A DNA stretch of 27,503 bases from DATKQI01 sp035532755 (GCA_035532755.1 DATKQI010000119.1:1-27503); one strand, 5' to 3'. Numbered from the stretch's first letter, positions 1-7,634 are shown. Notes: generated by a model not told the origin, from the letters alone. Numbers and translations: made by a program.

Positions 1-18
1 GCCAAAAATACATCCGCG

Positions 19-645
19 ATGGCCGTGAACCACGGCCTGGTCTTGCACGCCGCCGCACGGTACGACCTGACGGTCTGGCTCATGACCCTTGGGCGCGAGC
101 GGGCCTTCCGCGAGAAGATCCTGCAACTCGCACGTCTGCAGCCCGGCGAAGCCGTCCTGGATGTGGGCTGCGGAACGGGAACCCTGGCGATCGCGGCCAA
201 GCGGCGTGTCGGACCGGCCGGGGCGGTGTACGGGATTGATGCGTCGCCGGAAATGCTCGCCCGAGCTGACAGGAAGGCGAGGAAGGCCGGCTTCAAGATC
301 GCCCTGAAGCAGGCCGCGGCCCAGGAGCTGCCGTTTCCCGATGCCCGGTTCGATGCAGTATTGACAACCTTGGTGCTTCATCACTTGCCGCGCAGGGCCC
401 GCGAACAATGTGCCCGGGAGATAGCCAGGGTGCTGAAGCCGGGCGGGCGCGTGCTCGCCGTGGATTTCTCCGCCCCGGCGCGGAAACGAAGAGGTTTCCT
501 CAGCCGCTTCCACCGCCATGGCCATGTAACTCTCGGCGACATCGTCACCCTGCTCGGCGGTGCGGGTTTGGACATCGTCGAGAGCGGTGCTGCGGGTTTT
601 CGCGATCTGCAATTCGCCGTCGCGATGGCGCCGCACGGTGCCTGA
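19..645 (+). CDS. Class I SAM-dependent methyltransferase (UbiE/Methyltransf_11-like)
   Basis: A 208-residue protein predicted to transfer a methyl group from S-adenosylmethionine to an unknown small molecule or lipid in the cytoplasm. The Rossmann-fold motif I, VLDVGCGTGT, is at residues 46-55. The acidic residue that usually contacts the SAM ribose is in GIDASPEML (D74). A post-motif LTTLVLHHLPR segment and a VLKPGGRVLAVDF strand near residues 136-150 complete the fold. The reading frame is open to the left window edge, so an earlier start outside the window cannot be excluded. The ATG at 19 gives the usual length for a stand-alone enzyme of this family. A small membrane protein gene follows after 29 bp and is probably cotranscribed. 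The substrate cannot be told from sequence; the family assignment is secure, a UbiE/ubiquinone role is not. Confidence 0.85.
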   Translation: MAVNHGLVLHAAARYDLTVWLMTLGRERAFREKILQLARLQPGEAVLDVGCGTGTLAIAAKRRVGPAGAVYGIDASPEMLARADRKARKAGFKIALKQAAAQELPFPDARFDAVLTTLVLHHLPRRAREQCAREIARVLKPGGRVLAVDFSAPARKRRGFLSRFHRHGHVTLGDIVTLLGGAGLDIVESGAAGFRDLQFAVAMAPHGA

Positions 646-674
646 TCCGTGCCTGCGAGACAGAGGATAAGACC

Positions 675-899
675 ATGGGAGAGCGCGGCCGTCCATTTCC
701 CCACGCATGGATCCTGGTGGCGGGCGCCGTCGCCCTCATCGCTGCGCATGGGATGATTCTGCGCCATGTGTTGGCGCATGCGGCGCTGCCGGCCGCCGTC
801 ATTGCCGGGGTGATCGTTCTGGTTGCGATCAAGCACGCGGGGCTGACCTGCGCCCTATCCGCCAGGTTCCGGCGCCGCACGCGGCCCAGGCGGGAGTGA
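675..899 (+). CDS. Small two-helix membrane protein, unknown function
   Basis: A 74-residue protein that I do not recognise. The ATG at 675 is preceded by AGAGGA at about 662-667, a good ribosome binding site at normal spacing, so this start is preferred over the longer open frame upstream, which overlaps the methyltransferase. Two hydrophobic stretches, about residues 12-29 and 37-52, look like transmembrane helices joined by a short loop with His and Arg. The C-terminus is very basic (RFRRRTRPRRE), as expected for a cytoplasmic anchor. It sits 29 bp after the methyltransferase gene on the same strand, so the two may form a small operon. No enzymatic motif is visible. Confidence 0.6.
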   Translation: MGERGRPFPHAWILVAGAVALIAAHGMILRHVLAHAALPAAVIAGVIVLVAIKHAGLTCALSARFRRRTRPRRE

Positions 900-1119
900 A
901 GAAATCATTGGCGCCGCGTTGAAGAGGCGCGGGCAGAAGCTGATGAACTTCCGGATGGAAGAGATTTCGATGCAGGCTTCGCAAACGAGTCCAGATCGTC
1001 TGGTCGGCGAGCCTGGATGCCTGCCTTCGCCGGCATAACGGCGGCGAGGTAATCCGGCGCTGTCTGGTTGTCTTCGAATCGTGGTTTCAATCGGTATTCA
1101 GAACAGGCCGCCGTAGCCC
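900..1119. other. Convergent intergenic spacer
   Basis: This 220-bp spacer lies between the 3' end of the small membrane protein gene on the plus strand and the 3' end of the livM-like gene on the minus strand. It holds the dispersed repeat annotated at 1012-1040. I see no credible gene. A short minus-strand open frame at 905-1090 owes part of its sequence to the repeat. No stem followed by a T-tract was found, so termination of either operon is not explained here. Confidence 0.5.
1012..1040. repeat. PAKAGIQ-type dispersed palindromic repeat (single copy)
   Basis: The sequence contains ATGCC and GGCAT arms around TGCCTTCGCC, flanked by CCTGG and AACG. Read on the minus strand it translates as VMPAKAGIQ. 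This is the typical peptide signature of a short intergenic repeat scattered through many proteobacterial genomes, with the consensus form TGGATGCCGGCCTTCGCCGGCATGACG altered here at a few places. It sits in a spacer between convergent genes, a usual place for such elements. Only one copy is visible in this window, so its repeat nature rests on recognising the signature. Confidence 0.55.
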
Positions 1120-2052
1120 CTACAGCGCAAGCTTCAGCCGCCCCCCAAGCTCCCCGATGATCCCCCGGCGGAAGGACAGCACGCAGGCGACGAAGATCAC
1201 GCCCTGGATCACCGTGACCCAGGCGCCGTACTGCGCGAGGTAGTTCTCCATCGCCACGAGGATCAGCGCGCCCACGACCGGACCGAACACCGTGCCGAGG
1301 CCGCCGAGGAGGACCATCAGCACCACCTCGCCCGACATGCTCCAGTGCACATCGGACAGGGTGGCGATGCCGAACACCAGCGCCTTCATGCCGCCGGCCA
1401 CGCCGGCAAGTGCCGCCGAGAGGATGAAGGCCATCAGCTTGTAGTCTTCCGCGCGGTAGCCCAGCGAGACGGCACGCGGCTCATTCTCCCGGATCGCTTT
1501 CAGCACCTGGCCGAACGGGGAGTGGATGATGCGGTGAACCAGCAGGAAGCCCGCGACGAAGATGGCGGCGACCACCCAATACATCGCCATGTCCTGCCGC
1601 AGCGGGATGAGGCCGAAGAGCCTGCCGCGGGGGATCTGCTGGATCCCGTCCTCCCCGTGGGTGAAGGGGATTTCCACGCAGAAGAAATACACCATCTGTG
1701 CGAGTGCGAGCGTGATCATGGCGAAGTAGATGCCCTGCCGGCGGATGGCGAGCCAGCCGAACACGGTGCCGAGGGCCGCGCCGGTGAGGCCGCCGAGCAG
1801 GATCGCGAGTTCGGGGCTGAGGCCGAGTTCCTTCGCGGTGTAGGCGGTGATGTAGCCGCCGAAGCCGAAGAAGGCGGCATGGCCGAAGGAGAGCAGCCCG
1901 ACATAGCCGATCAGCAGGTTGAACCCGCAGGCGAACAGCGCGAAGCACATCACCTTCATCAGGAAGATCGGGTAGAGCACGCCGGGTGCGGCGGCGATGA
2001 GTGCGAGCATGATGACGAAGGCGACGAGCTGGGTGCGGGAGAAGCCCATCAT
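1120..2052 (-). CDS. livM: HAAT-family ABC transporter permease, LivM-like
   Basis: A 310-residue integral inner-membrane subunit of a Liv-type importer, forming half of the translocation channel. About eight to ten hydrophobic helices are evident. The hallmark LLIGYVGLLSFGHAAFFGFGGY near residues 46-68 and the AIRENEPRAVSLGY coupling segment near residues 185-200 identify the LivM/BPD_transp_2 family. The C-terminal MVLLGGLGTVFGPVVGAL motif is also typical. The start is ATG at 2052, with a second ATG one codon later; one base separates it from the stop of the livH-like gene, so translation is likely coupled. It is the last gene of the minus-strand operon. The family is certain; the transported compound is not shown by this subunit. 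Confidence 0.93.
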   Translation of the reverse strand: MMGFSRTQLVAFVIMLALIAAAPGVLYPIFLMKVMCFALFACGFNLLIGYVGLLSFGHAAFFGFGGYITAYTAKELGLSPELAILLGGLTGAALGTVFGWLAIRRQGIYFAMITLALAQMVYFFCVEIPFTHGEDGIQQIPRGRLFGLIPLRQDMAMYWVVAAIFVAGFLLVHRIIHSPFGQVLKAIRENEPRAVSLGYRAEDYKLMAFILSAALAGVAGGMKALVFGIATLSDVHWSMSGEVVLMVLLGGLGTVFGPVVGALILVAMENYLAQYGAWVTVIQGVIFVACVLSFRRGIIGELGGRLKLAL

Positions 2053-2053
2053 C

Positions 2054-2941
2054 TCAGGCGGTCCTTCCGAACAGGCCGGTGGGGCGCACCAGCAGCACGA
2101 TGACCATGACGACGTAGATGACGGTGGCCGAACCCGGCGGGTAGAAGACCTTCGTGAACCCCTCCACGATGCCGAGACCGAATCCGGTGAGGATGGAGCC
2201 GAGGATGGAGCCCGTGCCGCCGATGACGACGACGGCGAAGACGGTGTTGATGAGGTCTGCCCCCATGTTCGGGTTGACCGAGTACACAGGTGCGGCCAGC
2301 ACTCCGGCGAAGGCGGCGAGGCCTACGCCGCCGGCGAAGGTGAGCGTGATGAGGCGGGGAACGTTCACGCCGAACGCCTGCACCAGCGCGGGATTCTCGG
2401 TCGCCGCGCGCAGCATCGCACCCAGCCGCGTGCGGTCGATCACGAACCAGGTGGAGAAGCACACGATCAGCGCCGCCACCACCACCCAGGCGCGATAGAT
2501 CGGCAGAAACATGAAGCCGAGATTGGTGACGCCGCCCAGCAGCGCGGGCGTGGAGTAGGACACGCCGGAGCTGCCGAACTGGTTGGTGAACAGCCCTTGC
2601 AGGATCTGTGCGAGGCCGAAGGTGAGCAGCAGGCCGTAGAGTGGATCGAGCTTGTAGAGCCGGCTGATGAACAGCCGTTCCAGCACCACCCCGAAGGCGC
2701 CGACGATGATGGGCGCGAGGATCAGCGCCGGCCAGTAGCCGATGCCGAGCCAGGCCAGCAGCATCCAGGCGACGAACGCGCCGACCATGAACAGCGCGCC
2801 ATGGGCGAAGTTGATGATGTTCAGCAGCCCGAAAATCACGGCAAGCCCCAGCGACAGCATCGCGTAGAACGAGCCGTTGATGATGCCGAGGAGCAACTGC
2901 CCGAACAGCAAGGGCGCAGGTTTGCCGAAGATCATGATCAT
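2054..2941 (-). CDS. livH: HAAT-family ABC transporter permease, LivH-like
   Basis: A 295-residue inner-membrane permease that pairs with the LivM-like protein. It shows the LivH signature: GIINGSFYAMLSLGLAVIFGLLNIINFAHGALFM in the first 52 residues, a VLERLFI segment, RATENPALVQAFGVN in the coupling loop, and a C-terminal FAVVVIGGTGSILGS followed by LLVRPTGLFGR. Length and helix pattern match full-length family members. The start is taken as ATG at 2941; an in-frame ATG lies two codons later and no strong Shine-Dalgarno is seen. The region just upstream of the start can pair with part of the hairpin at 2980-3016, which could influence translation (inference). The gene follows the second binding-protein gene after 82 bp. 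Confidence 0.93.
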   Translation of the reverse strand: MIMIFGKPAPLLFGQLLLGIINGSFYAMLSLGLAVIFGLLNIINFAHGALFMVGAFVAWMLLAWLGIGYWPALILAPIIVGAFGVVLERLFISRLYKLDPLYGLLLTFGLAQILQGLFTNQFGSSGVSYSTPALLGGVTNLGFMFLPIYRAWVVVAALIVCFSTWFVIDRTRLGAMLRAATENPALVQAFGVNVPRLITLTFAGGVGLAAFAGVLAAPVYSVNPNMGADLINTVFAVVVIGGTGSILGSILTGFGLGIVEGFTKVFYPPGSATVIYVVMVIVLLVRPTGLFGRTA

Positions 2942-2979
2942 GCGCGTTCGCCCAGCATGGGAAAAGTCCCGCGGAGAAG

Positions 2980-3016
2980 CCCCCGCATTCGCCGCTTCCC
3001 GCAGCGAACGCGGGGG
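2980..3016 (-). promoter_or_regulatory. Strong stem-loop between binding-protein gene and livH
   Basis: The arms CCCCCGCATTCGC (2980-2992) and GCGAACGCGGGGG (3004-3016) are complementary apart from one position, which becomes a G-U pair in the minus-strand transcript. The result is a 13-bp stem with an 11-nt loop. It begins 7 bp after the stop codon of the binding-protein gene and is followed by CTTCTCC rather than a clean U-tract. It may protect the upstream mRNA or partly terminate transcription, giving more binding protein than permease. That role is inferred from its place; the base pairing is seen directly. Confidence 0.6.
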
Positions 3017-3023
3017 CGGGGCA

Positions 3024-4262
3024 TCAGGCCTTCACCAGCGGGCAAGCTTCCTGGGCGGTGGACATGAACGCCTTGTCGGCCGGCGTTGTGGCAAGGTGCT
3101 TGTAGTAATCCCACGGATGCTTGCTCTCGGCCGGGGATTTCACCTGGAACAGGTAGGCCGGGCACATGAACCGGCCATCCGCGCGGATGGAGCGCTTGCC
3201 GAAGGCATCGTCGTCCGTCGGCATCTTCTTCATCTGATCGACCACGGCGGCACCGCTCTTCTTCGAATTGGCGACGCCCATGGTGGTGACCGCCTTCAGC
3301 CAGTGCAGCGAGCCCGAATAGCAGCCGGCGTGGCCCATGGAGGGATAGTTGTTCGGCGTTTTCGGCAGCACGCGCTTGAGGAAGGCGCGCGTGCGGGCGT
3401 TCAGATCCCAATAGAAGCTCTCGGTCAGCACCAGGCCCTGCGCGACCTCCAGCCCCATGCCGTGCACGTCATTCAGGAACACGAGCAGGCCGGCGACGCG
3501 CATGCCGCTCTTGGTCAGGCCGAACTCATGCGCCTGCTTGATGGAATTGACCGTGTCGAGCCCGGCGTTGGCGAGGCCGAGCACCTTCGCCCCCGAAGCC
3601 TGTGCCTGGACGAGGAAGGAGGAGAAATCGGTGGTGCTGGGGAACGGGTAGTTGACGTTGCCGACCACCTTGCCGCCGGCGGCCTTCACGAGCGCGCTGG
3701 TCTGGTCCCGCAGCAGATGGCCGAAGGCGTAGTCGGCGGTGATGAAGAACCAGGTGGTGCCGCCGGATTTCACCATCGCCCCGCCGGTGGACTGGGCGAG
3801 CATGTAGGTGTCGTAGGTCCAGTGGATGGTGTCCGCGTTGCAGTCCTTGCCGGAGAGGTAGGAGGTGGCGGCGTTGGAGTTGATGTAGGCCTTGTTCTTC
3901 TGCTTCGCGACGTTGGCGACTGCGAGCCCGACGGCCGAATTGGGAACGTCTATGATCAGGTCCACGCCCTCGCGGTCGTACCACTGCTGGGCGAGGCCGG
4001 AGCCGATGTCCGGCTTGTTCTGATGGTCCCCGGAAATCACATCCACCTTCAGCCCCTTGGCCGTGGCGCCGAAATCCTCGATCGCCTGGCGGACGCAGGC
4101 AACCGAGGTCTGGCCGCCGATGTCCCGATACGGGCCGGACATGTCGGACAGCACGCCGATCTTGAGGCCGGGCGTGGCGGCGCGGGCGGGAAGGACCGGC
4201 AGGGTGGCGGCGGTGGCCGCGGCGGCGGCCGAGCCCATCAGCGTGCGGCGGGAGATCGTCAT
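3024..4262 (-). CDS. ABC transporter substrate-binding protein, HAAT type (paralog A)
   Basis: A 412-residue periplasmic binding protein of the Peripla_BP_6 / LivJ-type fold, which delivers ligand to the LivH/LivM pair. The start is ATG at 4262, where MTISRRTLMG begins a twin-arginine-type signal (S-R-R-x-L); cleavage is likely after ALA-type PARA near residue 28. The mature part begins with LKIGVLSDMSGPYRD, the usual first strand and loop of this fold. An open frame continues upstream through the neighbouring gene, but that is a shadow. It is a close paralog of the next gene upstream (4313-5551), with the same length and a 44-residue identical block. A 50-bp spacer with AAGGA precedes the start. 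Ligand unknown; family relatives bind amino acids, amides or carboxylic or aromatic acids. Confidence 0.92.
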   Translation of the reverse strand: MTISRRTLMGSAAAAATAATLPVLPARAATPGLKIGVLSDMSGPYRDIGGQTSVACVRQAIEDFGATAKGLKVDVISGDHQNKPDIGSGLAQQWYDREGVDLIIDVPNSAVGLAVANVAKQKNKAYINSNAATSYLSGKDCNADTIHWTYDTYMLAQSTGGAMVKSGGTTWFFITADYAFGHLLRDQTSALVKAAGGKVVGNVNYPFPSTTDFSSFLVQAQASGAKVLGLANAGLDTVNSIKQAHEFGLTKSGMRVAGLLVFLNDVHGMGLEVAQGLVLTESFYWDLNARTRAFLKRVLPKTPNNYPSMGHAGCYSGSLHWLKAVTTMGVANSKKSGAAVVDQMKKMPTDDDAFGKRSIRADGRFMCPAYLFQVKSPAESKHPWDYYKHLATTPADKAFMSTAQEACPLVKA

Positions 4263-4312
4263 GGTGCGAGGTTCCTTGCGAGGATGAAGCAGGAGTGCGG
4301 CGGTGCGAGCGA

Positions 4313-5551
4313 TCAGGACTTGACCAGTTTGCAGCCTTCTTCCGACAGCGGCATGAAGGCCTGGTCGGCCGGGGTGGTCTGCAGCAGCTTGTAATAGTCG
4401 AACGGCCCCTTGCTCTCGGAGGGCGATTTCACCTGGAACAGGAACGAGGGGCACATGAAGCGGCCATCGGCGCGGATGGTCTGCTTGCCGAAGGCGTCGT
4501 CGTCCGTCGGCATCTTCTTCATCTGGGCCACGGCGTCCGCGCCGCTTTTCTTCGCGTTCGCGACCCCCATGGCATGCGCGGCCTTCAGGTAGTGCAGCGT
4601 GGCGGCGTAGCAGCCGGCGTGGTCCATGTTCGGCCAGTTGTTCGGGGTTTTCGGTTTCACCCGGTTGGTGAAGGCGCGCGTGCGGTCGTTCAGGTCCCAG
4701 TAGAAGCTTTCGGTGAGCACGAGGCCCTGGGCGATCTTCAGGCCCATGCCATGCACGTCCGACAGGAACACCAGAAGCCCGGCGATGCGCATGCCGCTCT
4801 TGGTCAGGCCGAACTCGTGCGCCTGCTTGATGGAATTCACCGTATCGAGCCCGGCATTGGCGAGGCCGAGCACCTTCGCCCCGGAGGCCTGCGCCTGGAC
4901 GAGGAAGGAGGAGAAATCGGACGTGCCGGGGAAGGGATAGCGCACGCTGCCGAGCACCTTGCCGCCGAACTTCTTGACGAACATCGTCGTCTGGTCCTGC
5001 AGCAGATGGCCGAACACGTAGTCCGCGGTGATGAAGAACCAGGTGGTGCCGCCGGCTTTCACCATCGCCCCGCCGGTGGATTTCGCGAGCATGTAGGTGT
5101 CGTAGGTCCAGTGCACGGTGGTGGGCATGCATTGCTGGGCGGTGAGCGCGGTGGTGGCGGCGCCGGAATTGAGCATCACCTTGTTCTTCTCCCGGCACAC
5201 GTTCGCGACCGCGAGCGCGACATCGGAAGTGGGAACATCGACGATGACATCAACGCCGTCCCGGTCGAACCACTGCCGGGCGATGCCGGCGCCGACGTCC
5301 GGCTTGTTGTGATGGTCGGCGGAGACGACCTCCACCTTCATCCCCTTTGCGCTCACGCCGAAATCGATCAGCGCCTGCTTCGTGCAGATGACGGAGGTGA
5401 GGCCGCCGGTATCCCGGTAGGGGCCGGACATGTCGTTGAGCACGCCGATCTTGAGCGTGGGAGTGGCCGCGCGCGCCGGCAGCGCCGGCAGGGTGGCGGC
5501 GGCTGCGGCGGTGGCGGCGGTGCCGAGAAGGCCACGGCGCGAAATGGTCAT
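4313..5551 (-). CDS. ABC transporter substrate-binding protein, HAAT type (paralog B)
   Basis: A 412-residue periplasmic receptor paralogous to the following gene in the operon. MTISRRGLLG followed by an Ala-rich stretch and PARA is a twin-arginine-type leader, with mature protein from about residue 29. The first strand LKIGVLNDMSGPYRD, the HWTYDTYMLA segment and the GGTTWFFITADY strand are shared with the paralog, as expected for two receptors using one permease pair. A ribosome binding site, GAGGGAGAG, lies just before the ATG. It follows the livF-like gene by 51 bp. The two receptors differ in the regions after the first domain (for example SGAATTALTAQQC against SNAATSYLSGKDC), so they may bind different but related ligands (inference). 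Confidence 0.92.
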   Translation of the reverse strand: MTISRRGLLGTAATAAAAATLPALPARAATPTLKIGVLNDMSGPYRDTGGLTSVICTKQALIDFGVSAKGMKVEVVSADHHNKPDVGAGIARQWFDRDGVDVIVDVPTSDVALAVANVCREKNKVMLNSGAATTALTAQQCMPTTVHWTYDTYMLAKSTGGAMVKAGGTTWFFITADYVFGHLLQDQTTMFVKKFGGKVLGSVRYPFPGTSDFSSFLVQAQASGAKVLGLANAGLDTVNSIKQAHEFGLTKSGMRIAGLLVFLSDVHGMGLKIAQGLVLTESFYWDLNDRTRAFTNRVKPKTPNNWPNMDHAGCYAATLHYLKAAHAMGVANAKKSGADAVAQMKKMPTDDDAFGKQTIRADGRFMCPSFLFQVKSPSESKGPFDYYKLLQTTPADQAFMPLSEEGCKLVKS

Positions 5552-5602
5552 GCGTTCTCTCCCTCGGGCGATTGTTGTGAAGGCTTGCGCTTCGGCATCG
5601 TA

Positions 5603-6295
5603 TCAGACGCCCAGATAGTCGTGCAGCTTGCTCATGGAGGCGTCGAGCAGGTGGTTCGGGATCATGTCCACCACGCGGCCGTGCTCCATCACGTAATGGC
5701 GGTCGGCCACGGTGGCGGCGAAGCGGAAGTTCTGCTCCACCAGAAGCACCGTGAAGCCGCGGTTCTTGATCTCCCGGATCGTGCGGCCGATCTGCTGGAC
5801 GATGACGGGGGCAAGGCCTTCCGTCGGTTCGTCCAGCAGCAGCAGCCGCGCGCCGGTGCGCAGGATGCGGGCGATGGCGAGCATCTGCTGCTCCCCGCCC
5901 GACAGCTTGGTGCCTTGGCTGCCCGCACGCTCCTTCAGGTTGGGGAACAGGGCGTAGATGGTGGGCAGATCAAGCCCGCCGGGCGCGACCACCGGGGGCA
6001 GCAGCAGGTTCTCGGTGACGTTGAGGCCGGAGAAGATCCCCCGCTCCTCCGGACACAGGGCGATGCCGGCGCGGGCGACCGCGTTGGAGGGCAGCCGCAC
6101 GGTCTCCGCGCCGCGGAAGCGGATGCTGCCTTCGCGGCGGGGCATCAGGCCCATGATGGATTTCATCGTGGTGGTCTTGCCCGCGCCGTTGCGGCCGAGC
6201 AGCGTCACCACCTCCCCTTCCCGCACCTCGAAATCCACGCCGTGCAGCACGTGGCTTTCGCCGTACCAGGCGTTCAGCCTGCTCACCTCAAGCAT
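5603..6295 (-). CDS. livF: HAAT ABC transporter ATP-binding protein, LivF-like
   Basis: A 230-residue cytoplasmic ATPase. It has Walker A GRNGAGKTT at residues 34-42, a Q-loop region with CPEERGIFSGLNVTENL near 81-97, the signature LSGGEQQM at 131-138, and Walker B LLLLDEPTEGLAP near 151-163. It ends its catalytic core with LLVEQNFRFA, where Gln stands in the H-loop position, as is normal for LivF. The start is the ATG at 6295 (MLEVSRLNAWYG), which gives the family's usual length and an 8-bp overlap, ATGCTTGA, with the end of livG, implying translational coupling. A longer open frame to 6391 is read-through of livG sequence. With LivG it would power import through LivH/LivM. Confidence 0.93.
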   Translation of the reverse strand: MLEVSRLNAWYGESHVLHGVDFEVREGEVVTLLGRNGAGKTTTMKSIMGLMPRREGSIRFRGAETVRLPSNAVARAGIALCPEERGIFSGLNVTENLLLPPVVAPGGLDLPTIYALFPNLKERAGSQGTKLSGGEQQMLAIARILRTGARLLLLDEPTEGLAPVIVQQIGRTIREIKNRGFTVLLVEQNFRFAATVADRHYVMEHGRVVDMIPNHLLDASMSKLHDYLGV

Positions 6296-7055
6296 GGGCG
6301 GCCTCGGCGTCGGCCGTGCCGAGGTAGGCGGCGATGACCTCGGGGTGCTGCGAGACGGTGGCGTAATCGCCCTCGGCCAGCACGCGGCCACGGGTGAGAA
6401 CGGTGATGCGGTCGCACAATCCCTCCACCACCGAGAGGTTGTGCTCGACCATCAGGATGGTGCGGCCGGCGCGGATGCGGCGGATCAGCGCGACGATGCG
6501 ATCGACATCCTCATGCGCCATGCCCGCCGTCGGCTCGTCCAGCAGGAGCATGGGCGGGTCGAGCGCGAGGGTGGTCGCGATCTCAAGCGCGCGCTTGCGG
6601 CCATAGGAAAGCTGGCCGGCCGGGGTGGCCGCCGCGTCGGACAGGCCGACATCGGACAGCAGTTCGTGCGCGCGGTCGTTATAGGTGGCCAGCACCCGGT
6701 CCGACCGCCAGAAATCGTACGATCCGCCGCGGCCGCGCTGGAGCGCCACGCGCACGTTCTCGAGCGCGGTGAGATGGGCGAACACCGCGGAGATCTGGAA
6801 GCTGCGGACAAGGCCGAGGCGGGCGACCTGCGCGGGCTTGAGGCCCGTGATGTCCCGGTTCGCGAACCGGATCGACCCGCGCGAGGGTTGCAGGAACTTG
6901 GTGAGCAGGTTGAAGCAGGTGGTCTTGCCGGCACCGTTCGGGCCGATCAGGGCGTGGATCGAGCCGGACCGGACGTTGAGATCCACCCCGTCCACCGCGA
7001 CGAAGCCGCGGAATTCCTTGGTCAAGCCGCGCGTTTCCAGGACGGTGTCTGCCAC
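6288..7055 (-). CDS. livG: HAAT ABC transporter ATP-binding protein, LivG-like
   Basis: A 255-residue ATPase if translation starts at the GTG at 7055 (VADTVLETRGLTKEF). Walker A GPNGAGKTT is at residues 38-46, the signature is LSYGRKRALEIA, Walker B is MLLLDEPTAGM, and the H-loop is LMVEHNLSVV with a true histidine. GGGAG lies about 10 nt upstream of the GTG. ATG codons at 7097 and 7103 are in frame and would add 14-16 basic residues; I prefer the GTG because it gives the family's standard N-terminus. It is the first gene of the minus-strand importer operon, divergent from the MaoC-like gene. Family assignment is firm; the exact start is not. Confidence 0.9.
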   Translation of the reverse strand: MADTVLETRGLTKEFRGFVAVDGVDLNVRSGSIHALIGPNGAGKTTCFNLLTKFLQPSRGSIRFANRDITGLKPAQVARLGLVRSFQISAVFAHLTALENVRVALQRGRGGSYDFWRSDRVLATYNDRAHELLSDVGLSDAAATPAGQLSYGRKRALEIATTLALDPPMLLLDEPTAGMAHEDVDRIVALIRRIRAGRTILMVEHNLSVVEGLCDRITVLTRGRVLAEGDYATVSQHPEVIAAYLGTADAEAAHA

Positions 7056-7166
7056 CCGCGAACGTCTCCCTGCGATTGTTCGTCGTTGAACGCTCATTTG
7101 CATAGGCGCCGGCCGTGCGCAAGATTGTTTCCGCATCGTTGCCCGGAAGGCGGATGAGGGAAGCGG
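7056..7166. promoter_or_regulatory. Divergent intergenic region, importer versus hydratase/lyase genes
   Basis: This 111-bp gap must carry the promoters for the leftward livG operon and for the rightward MaoC/CitE pair, since both first genes start here. GAGGG at 7156-7160 is the ribosome binding site of the rightward gene. I looked for -35/-10 pairs and found none at correct spacing, so no promoter is placed. If livG starts at 7097 or 7103, the gap shrinks to about 65 bp. A shared regulator would be a natural expectation, but no regulator gene lies next to it. Confidence 0.4.
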
Positions 7167-7634
7167 ATGGCCGGATTGCATTTCGAGGAGCTGACGCCGG
7201 GGCGGGTGATCGACGCGGAATGGACGCGAACGGTGACCGAGGCCGACAACGTGCTGTTCTGCGGCATGACGATGAATGTCCAGCAGCTTCATCTGGACGT
7301 GGAATTCGCGAAGGGCACGGAGTTTGGCCGGCCGTTGGTGAATTCCCTGTTCACGCTCGGGCTGATGGTGGGGATGAGCGTGCACAACACCACCCAGGGC
7401 ACCACGCTCGGCAATCTCGGCATGACCGAGGTGCGGTTCCCCGCCCCGGTGTTCGCCGGGGACACGCTGCGGGTGCTGACGACCGTGGTGGCGGCACGGG
7501 CCAGCCGGTCCCGTCCGGATGCCGGGATCGTGACCTTCCGGCACGAGGCGTTCAACCAGCGCGGGGCGGTGGTGGCGAGTTGCGAGCGCGCGGCGCTGAT
7601 GCGCCGGCGGGCGGCCGCCGAGGCGGGGCGATGA
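7167..7634 (+). CDS. MaoC-like hot-dog-fold dehydratase/hydratase
   Basis: A 155-residue protein predicted to hydrate a double bond in a CoA ester. The N-terminal LHFEELTPGRVIDAEWTRTVTEAD is characteristic of MaoC-type hydratases, and FGRPLVNSLFTLGLMVGM aligns with the conserved hot-dog helix region, followed by LGMTEVRFPAPVFAGDTL. It lacks an obvious canonical D-x-x-x-x-H hydratase signature in perfect form, though N/H residues stand nearby (LHLDVEFAKGTEFGRPLVNS). The start ATG at 7167 has GAGGG at 7156-7160. Its stop overlaps the next gene's ATG (ATGA), so the products are probably made together. Known relatives paired with a CitE-like lyase include itaconyl-CoA and mesaconyl-CoA hydratases; which reaction applies here is inference. 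Confidence 0.85.
   Translation: MAGLHFEELTPGRVIDAEWTRTVTEADNVLFCGMTMNVQQLHLDVEFAKGTEFGRPLVNSLFTLGLMVGMSVHNTTQGTTLGNLGMTEVRFPAPVFAGDTLRVLTTVVAARASRSRPDAGIVTFRHEAFNQRGAVVASCERAALMRRRAAAEAGR

Noticed and set aside
2877..4394. Plus-strand open frame of 505 codons opposite the receptor gene
   Set aside because: Same reason: shadow of the binding-protein gene on the other strand.
3024..5198. Receptor A as a 724-residue protein with a long N-terminal extension
   Set aside because: The extension is receptor B's gene read in another frame. The clear twin-arginine leader and ATG at 4262 give the same length as the paralog.
4295..6337. Plus-strand open frame of 680 codons opposite the receptor and livF genes
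   Set aside because: It is antisense to three well-recognised genes, and the product is His/Gly/Glu-rich without motifs.
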